Source: Parasphingorhabdus cellanae
GTDB lineage: Bacteria; Pseudomonadota; Alphaproteobacteria; Sphingomonadales; Sphingomonadaceae
Reading direction: 5' to 3'
NCBI RefSeq assembly: GCF_017498565.1
Contig: NZ_CP071794.1
Location: forward strand, 2,656,001-2,720,000
Length of the DNA: 64,000 nt
The position numbers and the translations under genes were made by a program. The notes beneath the pieces are model-generated. The model was not told the DNA's origin, did not search any database, and saw only the letters and a list, made by a program, of their open reading frames with translations. How positions within the stretch are numbered: position 1 is the stretch's first letter; the number at the start of each line of letters is the position of its first letter. Shown one piece after another: positions 10,117 to 18,574 of the stretch.

Positions 10117-10871
10117 TATAACAACAATCCGCCGTCTGCGATCAGCGTCTGCCCCACAACATAGCTGGCCAGCGGTGATGCCAGAAACAGTGATAGCCCT
10201 GCCATATCTTCGGGATCGCCAATCCGGCCAACCGGGATATTCCGGATTGTTGCTTCCCGGCGTTTCGGATTTTCCGTTGTCACCGCCGTCATCTTGGTGG
10301 CGATCAGGCCAGGCGCGATGCCGTTCACACGGATGCCATCTGGAGCCCACGCTTTGCCAAGTGTTCGGGTCAATCCCATCGCTCCGGTTTTTGATGCATT
10401 ATAGGCGGGGTTACCAACGGTCGCGTGAAAGGCGGCGGTCGAGCTGATGATGATTAGCGAACCTTTGGCCTCTTTGAGCAGATCATGAAATTGTCCGGCA
10501 AAAGTCATCAGGCTGTTGAGATTGACCTGTATCACCTTGGCAAAATTGTCCGGTTCAAATTCCTGCCGCTTGTAGAGCACCATGCCTTGCGAACAGATCA
10601 GTACATCCAGCGTGTCGAACGTCTGGCGATAGGCCGCAATGGCTCCATCATCGGCGGCATCGACTTGGGCATAATGCAGGCCTTCCAGATCAGAGCCCTC
10701 GTCCTTGGAATAATCATCTGGCCCCGCGCGCGTGCCCGTAACATGAACCTGCGCCCCGCATGCGCGAAAGGCCTGCGCGGTGGCATTGCCTATCCCGCTG
10801 GAGCCGCCAATGACGGAAACTATCTTGCCTTCATAATCCAGTGCCTGATGATTTTGGGATGCGTCGACCAT
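10116..10871 (-). CDS. SDR family oxidoreductase
   Basis: 251 aa classical short-chain dehydrogenase. The cofactor motif GGSSGIG is near residue 22. An NAG-like position is altered (LICSQGMVLY). Catalytic Ser is in IIISSTAAF, and YNASK near 158 supplies Tyr and Lys. The C-terminal IADGGLLL is typical. A basic or acidic preference for NADP/NAD is not clear. It is divergent from the SDR at 10971 and upstream of the small secreted protein. The substrate is unknown. Confidence 0.88.
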   Translation of the reverse strand: MVDASQNHQALDYEGKIVSVIGGSSGIGNATAQAFRACGAQVHVTGTRAGPDDYSKDEGSDLEGLHYAQVDAADDGAIAAYRQTFDTLDVLICSQGMVLYKRQEFEPDNFAKVIQVNLNSLMTFAGQFHDLLKEAKGSLIIISSTAAFHATVGNPAYNASKTGAMGLTRTLGKAWAPDGIRVNGIAPGLIATKMTAVTTENPKRREATIRNIPVGRIGDPEDMAGLSLFLASPLASYVVGQTLIADGGLLL

Positions 10872-10970
10872 ATCTATCCTCTTCTTTTGCCCCTATGCAA
10901 AGCGATATTGGCCGAGCCGATGGCGATGGTCTAGAGCCTATTGTGATAAGCATGTTCCAGAGGAGAAATC

Positions 10971-11741
10971 ATGGACATTCCATTTTCACTGGCGGGCCGG
11001 ACCGCATTGATCGCCGGGGCATCATCGGGCTTGGGCGCGCATTTCGCCGAACTGTTTGCAGCGGCAGGAGCCAATGTTGTGCTGGGTGCGCGGCGTATGG
11101 ATCGCACGGCGGAAGTGGTGGAGAAAATAGTCGCAGCAGGAGGTAATGCCTTGGCCGTGCCCCTGGATGTCACCGATGAGGCATCGGTTGTCGCGGCCTA
11201 TGATGCAGCCGAAGCCGAATTTGGTGTGGTGGATTCGATCATTGCCAATGCTGGCGTCAGCGCCGCTGGACGCTCCACCGATGTGCCGTTGGACCGTTTG
11301 CAGACTCTTATCGGAACAAATTTTACTGGCGTCTATGTGGTTGCCAGAGAAGGAGCCAAACGGCTTATTGCCAATGATAGCCGCGCCAAGGAAAATGGCC
11401 GGATCACGATCATTGGATCGATCACATCACGCCTGACAGGAGAGGGCGATAGCGCCTATGCCGCCAGCAAGGCGGGTGTCACGCATCTCGGTCGCAATCT
11501 GGCGCGGGAATGGGTGCGGCAGGGGGTGAATGTGAACACCATCCATCCCGGTTATATCGCGACGGAGATTCAAGGCGACTGGTATCAGACCGAAGGTGGT
11601 CAGAAACAAATCGCGGGTTTCCATCGGCGGCGGTTGCAGGACATGGCGTCGCTCGATGCGATGATGTTATACTTCTCATCCGATGCATCACAGTCGGTGA
11701 CGGGTTCAGATATGGTTGTGGATGACGGCCAATCTCTTTGA
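10971..11741 (+). CDS. SDR family oxidoreductase
   Basis: 256 aa. GASSGLG cofactor motif near residue 15, followed by GARRMDR, which suggests NADP(H) binding. NAGVSAAG, catalytic Ser in TIIGSITS, and YAASK near 163 are present. The C-terminus VTGSDMVVDDGQSL is usual for the family. An AGAGGAG-like ribosome site (CCAGAGGAG) lies just upstream of the ATG. It is a single gene, divergent from another SDR and convergent with xdhC. The substrate is unknown. Confidence 0.88.
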   Translation: MDIPFSLAGRTALIAGASSGLGAHFAELFAAAGANVVLGARRMDRTAEVVEKIVAAGGNALAVPLDVTDEASVVAAYDAAEAEFGVVDSIIANAGVSAAGRSTDVPLDRLQTLIGTNFTGVYVVAREGAKRLIANDSRAKENGRITIIGSITSRLTGEGDSAYAASKAGVTHLGRNLAREWVRQGVNVNTIHPGYIATEIQGDWYQTEGGQKQIAGFHRRRLQDMASLDAMMLYFSSDASQSVTGSDMVVDDGQSL

Positions 11742-11749
11742 GGCAGTCT

Positions 11750-12711
11750 TTATAGCGCGATAGTACCATGGGTGCGGCTGAACCGGCTATGATAGGTTTC
11801 GATAATCTCTGTTAGCGTGGAAAGGGCCAGCGTCGCCGGATCACGCGTAGATGGGATGATGCCTATTGGTGCTTTCATGCGTTTTATATCTTTATCGCTG
11901 ACGCCAATGTCGCTGAGCAAAGTCTTGCGCGTGTCATGGGTTTTGAAACTGCCCATAGCACCGATGTAAAAGGCCGGGGATGCCAGCGCTTGTTTCATAA
12001 GCTCCGCTTCCCAATCATGATCGTGGAAATAGAAGATGCAGGCGGTCCATGGATCAGCCTGATAAAGATCGGTCGCCGCCGGTGTCTTGAGCAGGCTAGC
12101 GGTTCCGCCTTGTCCGGTGACACGCGCCACGATGTCGACATCAGGCGTCAATATTTCGCAGTCGAGGCCATAGGATGCCGTGAGATTGGCAAGATTCTCC
12201 ACCACCGCGCCATGGCCGAGGATCACGATTTTTGCGGGAGGGACATGATTGACATGAACCCATGATCCTGCACGGATAACGGCTTGACCCTGTTCGGCTG
12301 GTGCGCTGGTTAGTGCGCCCGTCTCGCGATCCATGCTGATGGTGAAGGGCTGTCTTTCGGTAACCGCTTGGAACAGTTCTGCTGCAACGCGCGCATCGGG
12401 TAAGGGCGTAAAAAGCAAATCTATGCCGCCTCCGCAGGGCAGGCGAATGTCGAGATAAGGCGATCCCGCGCCAAAGCGGACTTCGCGGGGGCACCTGCGC
12501 TGATGCAATCCACCGCCTCCGCGATGACCGCAGTTTCAATACAACCACCCGAAAAGGAACCTGCCGCGCTGCCATCCGCTGCGACCGCCATATGCGCGCC
12601 GGGATTGCGGGTAGAGGCCCCTGTGACCGCCGTCAATGTCACAAGGGCGCAGTCCAGACCGGCCTCAGTCTTGTCTTTCAGAAACTGGAATATCGGAAAT
12701 ATATTGTTCAA
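11750..12711 (-). pseudogene. XdhC family protein, split by a frameshift
   Basis: XdhC proteins insert or protect the molybdenum cofactor in xanthine dehydrogenase-type enzymes. The N-terminal XdhC/CoxI part (ALVTLTAVTGASTRNPGAHM, SFSGGCIETAVIAEA) is in one frame from ATG 12711. The rest (VRFGAGSPYLDIRLPCGGG, Rossmann motif VILGHGAVVENL, YIGAMGSFKTHDTRK) is in another. The frames join at a run of five G on the plus strand (12487-12491). One more base there would read GAPREVRFGAG and restore a 320-aa protein. It could be a real mutation, a slippery site or a sequence error. No xanthine dehydrogenase subunit gene lies in the window. It is last in the HMGL-HyuA-HyuB-SDR run. Confidence 0.8.
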
Positions 12712-12775
12712 GCGCGCCGCAATCTATTGTTTCCAATATGCTAGCGCAGTTTGGCAGATGCCTGCAATCTTTCGT

Positions 12776-13549
12776 TTAGCGTCCCCCGGTTACGAACAGG
12801 CACTGGCCGGTCACCCAGCTGGCGGCAGGCGAGGCCATATAGATGACGGCTGCGGCGATATCCTCTTCGGTGCCGTAGCGTTGCAGCGGGATGCCAATAT
12901 GCTTGAGCAGTTTCTCGCGGTCCTCTTCGGTTTCTATGCCCATGGATTCATCGAAATTCTCCGTCGGGATCGGGCCGGGCGCCACCGCATTGACGCGGAT
13001 TTTCGGCGCGAGTTCCAGCGACAAGGTGCTGGTTAGGCTATTCACCGCCGCTTTCGAGGCGCCATAGGGGCCGTTTTTAATCTGCCCGCCAAAGGAGGCG
13101 CGGGATGAGGTGTTGATAATCACGCCGCCATCCTCCTTCATATGCTTGGCCGCGACAACGGCACCCATCCAGACGCTTTTGAGATTGAGATCAATTTGCG
13201 CGTCCCAATTGGCTTCCGGTGTTTTGGTCAGATAGCGCGGCGTGCCATCCGGCAATCCGCCGGCATTGCTGACCCAAATGCTGAGCTTGCCCAGTTCTGT
13301 AACGGTGCGTTCCGCCAGATGTTCGAGCGCTGCCATATTTGTGACATCGGTAGCAACGGTTATCGCCCGGCGGCCGCGCGCGCGGATCTCTTCCGCAACG
13401 GCTTCGAGATCACCCGCCGTGCGGGCGGCGAGCGCCACGTCCGCGCCGGCTTCAGCCAGACCCAGCGCGATAGCACGGCCAATCCCTTTGCCGGCGCCGG
13501 TCACGACCGCAACGTCGCCTTCGAGTTTGAAATTGTCCAAAATACTCAT
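12776..13549 (-). CDS. SDR family oxidoreductase
   Basis: 257 aa. GAGKGIG near residue 18, AARTAGD, VSNAGG, catalytic Ser in INTSSRASF, and YGASK near 157. The C-terminus AASWVTGQCLFVTGGR is complete. The overall pattern resembles 7-alpha-hydroxysteroid dehydrogenase-type SDRs, but substrate assignment is not safe. It follows HyuB on the same strand after 86 bases holding a strong hairpin, and precedes the broken xdhC. It probably belongs to the HMGL/HyuAB unit. Confidence 0.87.
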   Translation of the reverse strand: MSILDNFKLEGDVAVVTGAGKGIGRAIALGLAEAGADVALAARTAGDLEAVAEEIRARGRRAITVATDVTNMAALEHLAERTVTELGKLSIWVSNAGGLPDGTPRYLTKTPEANWDAQIDLNLKSVWMGAVVAAKHMKEDGGVIINTSSRASFGGQIKNGPYGASKAAVNSLTSTLSLELAPKIRVNAVAPGPIPTENFDESMGIETEEDREKLLKHIGIPLQRYGTEEDIAAAVIYMASPAASWVTGQCLFVTGGR

Positions 13550-13564
13550 GGGTGAACCTCTCCT

Positions 13565-13589
13565 TTGCCGCCGTGATGATCGGCGGCAA
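13565..13589 (-). other. Strong RNA hairpin before SDR
   Basis: A perfect 9-bp stem TTGCCGCCG / CGGCGGCAA with a 7-base loop. On the minus strand it is followed directly by the ribosome site AGGAGAGG of the SDR at 13549. No T-tract follows, so it is either a mild attenuator or processing site between HyuB and the SDR, or a translational control element. The function is inferred only from position. Confidence 0.5.
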
Positions 13590-13635
13590 GGGGGAAGTCC
13601 ACTAACAGAAGCATTGGTGGCCAGGCAGCGGTTGG

Positions 13636-15501
13636 CTAGGCGGCGGCATGTCCCGGTTGTACCGGTGCTGGCAGTCCGGTTTCTTCCTCACAATTGGCGC
13701 GCAGCGTTTCGATATCCGGTCCGAAGTTAAACGGACTGTCGGTTTCAGTGATCCGGCTTGCCATATCCGCGCGTAACCTTTCCGTGGCAGCAGCGTCAAC
13801 TTTCCCGTCATCCGTGATAACCACGCCATATTCGCGCGCGCCATCGACCGTGACCAGTCCCTGGCGGATTTCCAAGGCTACCAGCTCGGGATCGCGTTCC
13901 AGCGGGCTCCCCCATCCGCCGCCGCCCCAGGTGATGAAGTGCAGCTGATCACCCTCTTCCACGGTGACTTCCTCAACTTTGTTCCCGACAATGGTGCTGG
14001 TGCCATCCGCTTTCTGCAGAATTTTGCGTGCCCGTTTGCCAGGCTCGCCGCCATTCACGCCCCATGGCGGTACAAACCATCGATCATCATGGATGGAAAT
14101 CGTGCCAGCAGCGAGAAAACGATAGCTCAGATAGATGCCATTGCCGCCGCGGTGCAGTCCCGCACCGCCGCTATCTGGCGCTGTCTCATATCGCTCGATC
14201 CGCAGCGGGAAATAGCGCTCCAGAAACTCATTTGGCACATTGGTAAAGCCTGGCCAAAGCGAGTGACCATCCGGCCCATCACCCAGCGGCCGTCCCGGTA
14301 TGCCGCCAAAGCCGATTTGGAACAGTTGAAACCAGTCGCCTTTCTTGTCGTTGCCGGAATAGAATAGATGCGGCGAGGACGAGAAACCTGCAGCATTAAG
14401 AAACTCCGGCGTCTTCTGACCCAGCAGACCGCCCAATATGTCAAAAATACGCCCCAGCGCGTGGGTGCGGCCAGAAAGCGCAGCCGGGAATTTCGGCTTG
14501 AGCAGCGACCCTTCCGGAATCTTCACCTCAATCAGGTCATAGAAGCCGTCGTTGAACAGGATTTGCGGGTCGAAAACCATGATCATGTATATTCCAAAGA
14601 ACATCTTGAACATATTTTCATTGAGAAAGAAGTTGATAGAGGCACCGCTTTGCGGATCAGTCCCTTCAAAATCGAGAATGACCTTATCGCCCACGCGCCG
14701 CATGGTGCATTTGATCTTATAGGGACCAGCACCGATACCATCGTCGCAAATATAATCTTCAAAGCTGACCGGTTCTTCGCCGATAGCCTGACCGATGAGC
14801 GTTTTCATTGCCCGATGATTGCGCGCCAGCAATTCTTGTGTTGCGGAAACATAGACATCGTCACCAAACCGTTCCGCCATTTCGATGACCCGCCGCGCCG
14901 CCACGCGGCAGGACGCAATAATCGCGTTGAGATCCGCCTGACACCAATCCGGTTTGCGGGTCTGGTGCATGACTAGCTTCATCAAGTCTGCATTATATTC
15001 GCCCTTTTTCCAGATTTTTACAGGCGGAATACGCACGCCCTCCTCAAAGATAGATTTGGCATCAATGGGCATGGAGCCGACAACTTTACCGCCAATGTCA
15101 GACTGATGCCCGAACATGGCAGTATAGGCGATCAAACGACCATCCTTGAATATCGGCAACAGGATTAGCCAGTCATTATTGTGGCTGACAGCCCCCTCGC
15201 AACTATAGGGATCGGAAAGGAAGATCATGTCGCCGTCTTCCAAGGTCCCATCATATTGGCGAAGGAAGCCGTCGATAAAGCTACCAAACTGGCCGACAAT
15301 CATCTTGCCGGTATGATCTGCGATTAAGGGAAAGGCGTCGCCTTGTTCCCGGATGCCGGGAGACATGGCCGTCCGCACGAGCGTGGCATCCATTTCGATC
15401 CGGGCGTTGCGTAGCGCGTTTTCAATAATGTCCAGCGTAACCGGATCAATATCGATCTTCTCGAACGGCGTGTCACTGGTTTCGATGATTGTTGCGGGCA
15501 T
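13636..15501 (-). CDS. hyuB: Hydantoinase B/oxoprolinase family protein (HyuB)
   Basis: 621 aa from ATG 15501, one base after the HyuA stop. The family signature is seen from the N-terminus: DPVTLDIIENALRNARIEMDATLVRTAMSPGIREQGDAF, then GDMIFLSDPY near 95 and HQSDIGGKVVGS near 135. The C-terminal half has GGAGLHRGGNG and GGGGWG. HyuB works with HyuA in ATP-dependent cleavage of hydantoins, 5-oxoproline or lactams; related subunits occur in acetone and acetophenone carboxylases. No third carboxylase subunit is nearby, which favours a lactam- or hydantoin-type amidase. The substrate is not known. Confidence 0.9.
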   Translation of the reverse strand: MPATIIETSDTPFEKIDIDPVTLDIIENALRNARIEMDATLVRTAMSPGIREQGDAFPLIADHTGKMIVGQFGSFIDGFLRQYDGTLEDGDMIFLSDPYSCEGAVSHNNDWLILLPIFKDGRLIAYTAMFGHQSDIGGKVVGSMPIDAKSIFEEGVRIPPVKIWKKGEYNADLMKLVMHQTRKPDWCQADLNAIIASCRVAARRVIEMAERFGDDVYVSATQELLARNHRAMKTLIGQAIGEEPVSFEDYICDDGIGAGPYKIKCTMRRVGDKVILDFEGTDPQSGASINFFLNENMFKMFFGIYMIMVFDPQILFNDGFYDLIEVKIPEGSLLKPKFPAALSGRTHALGRIFDILGGLLGQKTPEFLNAAGFSSSPHLFYSGNDKKGDWFQLFQIGFGGIPGRPLGDGPDGHSLWPGFTNVPNEFLERYFPLRIERYETAPDSGGAGLHRGGNGIYLSYRFLAAGTISIHDDRWFVPPWGVNGGEPGKRARKILQKADGTSTIVGNKVEEVTVEEGDQLHFITWGGGGWGSPLERDPELVALEIRQGLVTVDGAREYGVVITDDGKVDAAATERLRADMASRITETDSPFNFGPDIETLRANCEEETGLPAPVQPGHAAA

Positions 15502-15502
15502 T

Positions 15503-17560
15503 TTATTTCCCCTCTGCAAGGTTGATGAGGATATTGCCGACTGCGTCCACTTCGCCGATGCAGCCTGTTTCGATCAGGGTGGTGGAATCCATTTCCACAA
15601 CAATGGCCGGGCCAGTGATGACATCGCCTTGTTTCAGCTTGGCGCGATCATAAATGGCACCATCCTGTTCGGCCCCGTCCATCCACAATTTGTGATCCCG
15701 GATTTTGGCATCTGATGGGTCGCCATTGCCCTTGGGCAGTTCGGCGGCGGGCAGGTTAAGAGACTGGCCCATGGCGACGGCACGCAGGTTCACAATTTCA
15801 TGAGGTGTGTCCATGTTGAAAGTGAATAGCCGGTGATGCTCTTCATCAAAGCGAGTCAATATCCCGTCAATGCCGTTTTGTTCGAGCACTTCCGGCGTGA
15901 TCGTAAGAGGCACTTCAAAAGCCTGTCCGGCATAGCGGACATCGACTTCAAATTCGCTGGTAATATCCTCTTCGGCGACACCGTCTGACAGCAATTCTGC
16001 GCGGGTTTGGTCGGCCATTTCTTTCAAAATCCGGATCAATTCTGATGCATCCGTATTGGTGGCCAGCTTTGAGAAGGACCGCGCCGTTTCCGTGCGCATG
16101 CGCGTTGTTGCATCGCCCAAGGCGCAAAGTACGCCCGGCGATACCGGGGATACGGCCGGCCAGCTGCCCATCAATTTCGCGACTGCATTGACATGCAGCG
16201 GTCCTGCTCCACCAAAGCCCATTAGGGCAAAGTGGCGCGGGTCATAGCCTTGCTGCACAGAGATCATCCGCAGCGCGCCGAACATATTCTCGTTCACTAT
16301 GTCGATGATGCCGCGCGCCGCCGCCATCAGGTCAATACCAAGCGCGTCCGCGATTTTCTGGACCGACTTTTTCGCGCCTTCACGGTCCAGTTGGAAAGAA
16401 CCGCCGAGCAGGTTTTCGGGCAGATACCCGAGTACAACATTGGCATCGGTAACTGTCGGCTCTTCACCGCCCTTGCCATAAGCCACTGGTCCCGGCACCG
16501 CGCCAGCCGATTGCGGACCGACACGCAGCGCGCCGGTTAGCTCTGGCACATAAGCAATCGAACCACCGCCAGCGCCAACGGTTTTCACGTCCAACGAAGA
16601 AGCTCGCACTGATAAATGACCGACCTCGGTTGTCCGAACTCGGCGCGGTTCAAGGTTTTCGATCAGCGCTACGTCGGTGGACGTACCCCCCACATCTAGC
16701 GTCAGGATATTTTTCAGTCCCGCATTTTTCGCCACCCAGACAGCGCCAGTAACGCCGCCTGCTGGACCCGACATCAATATGTTCACCGGATGCTCTTCCG
16801 CTTTTTGCGAAGACATCAAGCCGCCATCAGAGCGCAGCAACGAAAAGCGTCCGGCCATGCCAGCATCAGCCAGCTTAGCGCGTAAGTTGGAGACATAATG
16901 ACCAACCACCGGCCGCACGGCTGCGTTGGCAACTGTCGTTAGCGTGCGCTCATATTCCTGCATTTCCGGAAGAACCTCATGGCTTAGCGAATAGGGCACG
17001 TCCGGCATTTCGGCCGCGACCATCTCACCAATCCGGCTTTCATGCGCGCCATTGGTGTAGGCGTTCATCAACGAGACCGTGACTGCCTCCACGCCCTGAT
17101 TTTTGAGATATTCAATGGCGGTTGTGACGCTTGCTTCATCCAAAGGCCGCACTTTATTGCCATCCGCATCCATCCGCTCTTTGACGGTCACTGTATCTTC
17201 CAGAGCCGCCAAAGGTTGCGGTTTCGGCCAGATAATCCAAGCCGCAAGACCGCCGGGCACAAAACTACGCGCAATCTGCATGATATCGCGATAGCCCTCG
17301 GTGGTGATCAGACCGACTTTTGCGCCTTTGCCTTCCAGTACGGCGTTAGTCGCAACGGTTGTGCCGTGTAGAAAATATTCGATTTCGCTGGCTTTGACAT
17401 CGGCATCTGCGCAAATCGCGTTCACGCCATTTAATATGCCTTCGGAACTATCATGAGGTGTGGACGGCGTCTTGGTCCGCCAGAATTGTCCGGATTGATC
17501 ATTGAACAGCAATAGATCGGTAAAGGTTCCCCCGACATCAACGCCTAGTCGATACCCCAT
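15503..17560 (-). CDS. hyuA: Hydantoinase A/oxoprolinase family protein (HyuA)
   Basis: 685 aa. N-terminal Hydant_A_N domain (GVDVGGTFTDLLLF near residue 5; HGTTVATNAVLEGKGAKVGLI near 66) and hydantoinase A ATPase-like core (NILTLDVGGTSTDVALI near 280; GAGGGSIAYV near 330; LMGFGGAGPLH near 435), with a C-terminal beta domain. It supplies ATP-dependent activation for the HyuA/HyuB complex. It is directly upstream of HyuB and 30 bases downstream of the HMG-CoA-lyase-like gene, so the three are one operon, probably controlled by the TTGTATACAA operator at 18516. Length is normal. Confidence 0.92.
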   Translation of the reverse strand: MGYRLGVDVGGTFTDLLLFNDQSGQFWRTKTPSTPHDSSEGILNGVNAICADADVKASEIEYFLHGTTVATNAVLEGKGAKVGLITTEGYRDIMQIARSFVPGGLAAWIIWPKPQPLAALEDTVTVKERMDADGNKVRPLDEASVTTAIEYLKNQGVEAVTVSLMNAYTNGAHESRIGEMVAAEMPDVPYSLSHEVLPEMQEYERTLTTVANAAVRPVVGHYVSNLRAKLADAGMAGRFSLLRSDGGLMSSQKAEEHPVNILMSGPAGGVTGAVWVAKNAGLKNILTLDVGGTSTDVALIENLEPRRVRTTEVGHLSVRASSLDVKTVGAGGGSIAYVPELTGALRVGPQSAGAVPGPVAYGKGGEEPTVTDANVVLGYLPENLLGGSFQLDREGAKKSVQKIADALGIDLMAAARGIIDIVNENMFGALRMISVQQGYDPRHFALMGFGGAGPLHVNAVAKLMGSWPAVSPVSPGVLCALGDATTRMRTETARSFSKLATNTDASELIRILKEMADQTRAELLSDGVAEEDITSEFEVDVRYAGQAFEVPLTITPEVLEQNGIDGILTRFDEEHHRLFTFNMDTPHEIVNLRAVAMGQSLNLPAAELPKGNGDPSDAKIRDHKLWMDGAEQDGAIYDRAKLKQGDVITGPAIVVEMDSTTLIETGCIGEVDAVGNILINLAEGK

Positions 17561-17590
17561 ATATCAGTCTCTCTCTTATTATTCATGCAT

Positions 17591-18511
17591 TCAGGCTTCG
17601 GCCCTTGCGACAAGCGATGGCAAAGGCCGTTTCATTATTGTTTCAAACCATTGGTTGGTGGCGATGGTTTTTGCCAGATCAACGCCATGCTTGACCGCTG
17701 ACCGGTCAAGCAGGTTGATCAGATCTTCGGTCGCAATATTGCCGGTGGCATTGGGCGCGAACGGACAGCCGCCAAGCCCGCCTAGGCTTGCATCCAGCGT
17801 CGATACGCCGGACCGCACCGCCGCCCATGCATTGGCAATACCGGTATTACGCGTGTCGTGAAAATGCGCCCGCGTCGTGATGTGATCCGGCAATATCTCA
17901 TTGAGGCGGCCGAACAGGTCTTCGACCTGACCCGGAACGCCGACGCCAATTGTGTCAGCCAGTGCGATTTCCAGAGGTTCCTCTTCCGCCATTTCGCGGG
18001 CGATATTAAGTACGGTTTCTGGCGGGACATGGCCTTCGAATGGGCAACCAAAGGCAGCAGAGATGGTGACCTGTGCTTTCAGACCTTCGCTCTTGGCAAA
18101 GCGGATCATCTCGCGATTTTCGCGGATGCCTTGTTTAATGGTCTGGCCTTGGTTCTTCTCACCAAATGTGTCGCTGGCAACGATCACGCAGCCCGCTTCG
18201 TCGATGCCGCGTTTGCCACCTTCTTTGGTCGCTAGTGCACGTAAAACCCCGCGTTTGTTGAGGCACAGTCCAATATAGGACATATCTTCGCGGTCTGGCA
18301 GGCCTTCGATCACGGCTTCGGCATCTGCCATTTGCGGGACGCGTTTTGGATGCACAAAGCTGGCAACCTCCATCCGGCGGATACCGGCGTCGATCATATG
18401 GTTGATCAGGCCCAGCTTATCGGCGGTTGATATAATCTCGGACTCGTTCTGCAGTCCGTCACGTGGACCGACCTCGACGATATCAACTGATATGGGGTTT
18501 TCATGCGCCAT
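17591..18511 (-). CDS. Hydroxymethylglutaryl-CoA lyase family protein
   Basis: 306 aa from ATG 18511 (an earlier ATG at 18559 would put the operator inside the gene). TIM-barrel HMGL signature: VEVGPRDGLQNE near residue 11, catalytic-loop GLGGCPFAPNATGNIATEDL near 230, and metal-binding HFHDTRNTGIAN. The family cleaves 3-hydroxy-3-methylglutaryl-CoA or related citramalyl/malyl-type CoA esters by retro-aldol cleavage. The gene beside it across the operator is a CaiB CoA transferase, the usual way to make such a CoA ester. No Shine-Dalgarno site precedes ATG 18511, so the transcript may be leaderless. A paralog lies at 30698. Confidence 0.9.
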   Translation of the reverse strand: MAHENPISVDIVEVGPRDGLQNESEIISTADKLGLINHMIDAGIRRMEVASFVHPKRVPQMADAEAVIEGLPDREDMSYIGLCLNKRGVLRALATKEGGKRGIDEAGCVIVASDTFGEKNQGQTIKQGIRENREMIRFAKSEGLKAQVTISAAFGCPFEGHVPPETVLNIAREMAEEEPLEIALADTIGVGVPGQVEDLFGRLNEILPDHITTRAHFHDTRNTGIANAWAAVRSGVSTLDASLGGLGGCPFAPNATGNIATEDLINLLDRSAVKHGVDLAKTIATNQWFETIMKRPLPSLVARAEA

Positions 18512-18515
18512 AGAA

Positions 18516-18527
18516 ATTGTATACAAT
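18516..18527. promoter_or_regulatory. Operator 1a: palindrome ATTGTATACAAT
   Basis: Perfect 12-bp palindrome in the divergent region between the HMGL-like gene and CaiB. TTGTATACAA fits the FadR-subfamily GntR pattern TNGT(N0-3)ACNA. The same core recurs at 20485, next to the FadR-type regulator gene. It lies 4 bases from the HMGL start, so bound protein would block that gene's expression. A partial second copy is at 18540. Confidence 0.72.
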
Positions 18528-18539
18528 CCATATTGTGCT

Positions 18540-18549
18540 TTGTATAGCA
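18540..18549. promoter_or_regulatory. Operator 1a second half-site
   Basis: TTGTATAGCA keeps the left arm of the TTGTATACAA palindrome, two helical turns from the perfect copy. It lies between that copy and the CaiB ribosome site (CAGGAGG at 18561). It is weak alone; the tandem arrangement suggests cooperative binding. Confidence 0.4.
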
Positions 18550-18574
18550 AAAGCATCATGCAGGAGGTTTTTTA

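Noticed and set aside
11750..12711. Two separate genes (96 and 252 codons) instead of one broken xdhC
   Set aside because: The two frames hold consecutive parts of one XdhC protein and overlap exactly where the family sequence continues; a one-base change joins them.
17480..17500. TTGTCCGG half-sites inside coding sequences (for example near 17487, 10492 and 10549)
   Set aside because: Only half-palindromes inside genes, easily explained by codon use (Leu-Ser-Gly or Pro-Asp-Asn on the other strand).
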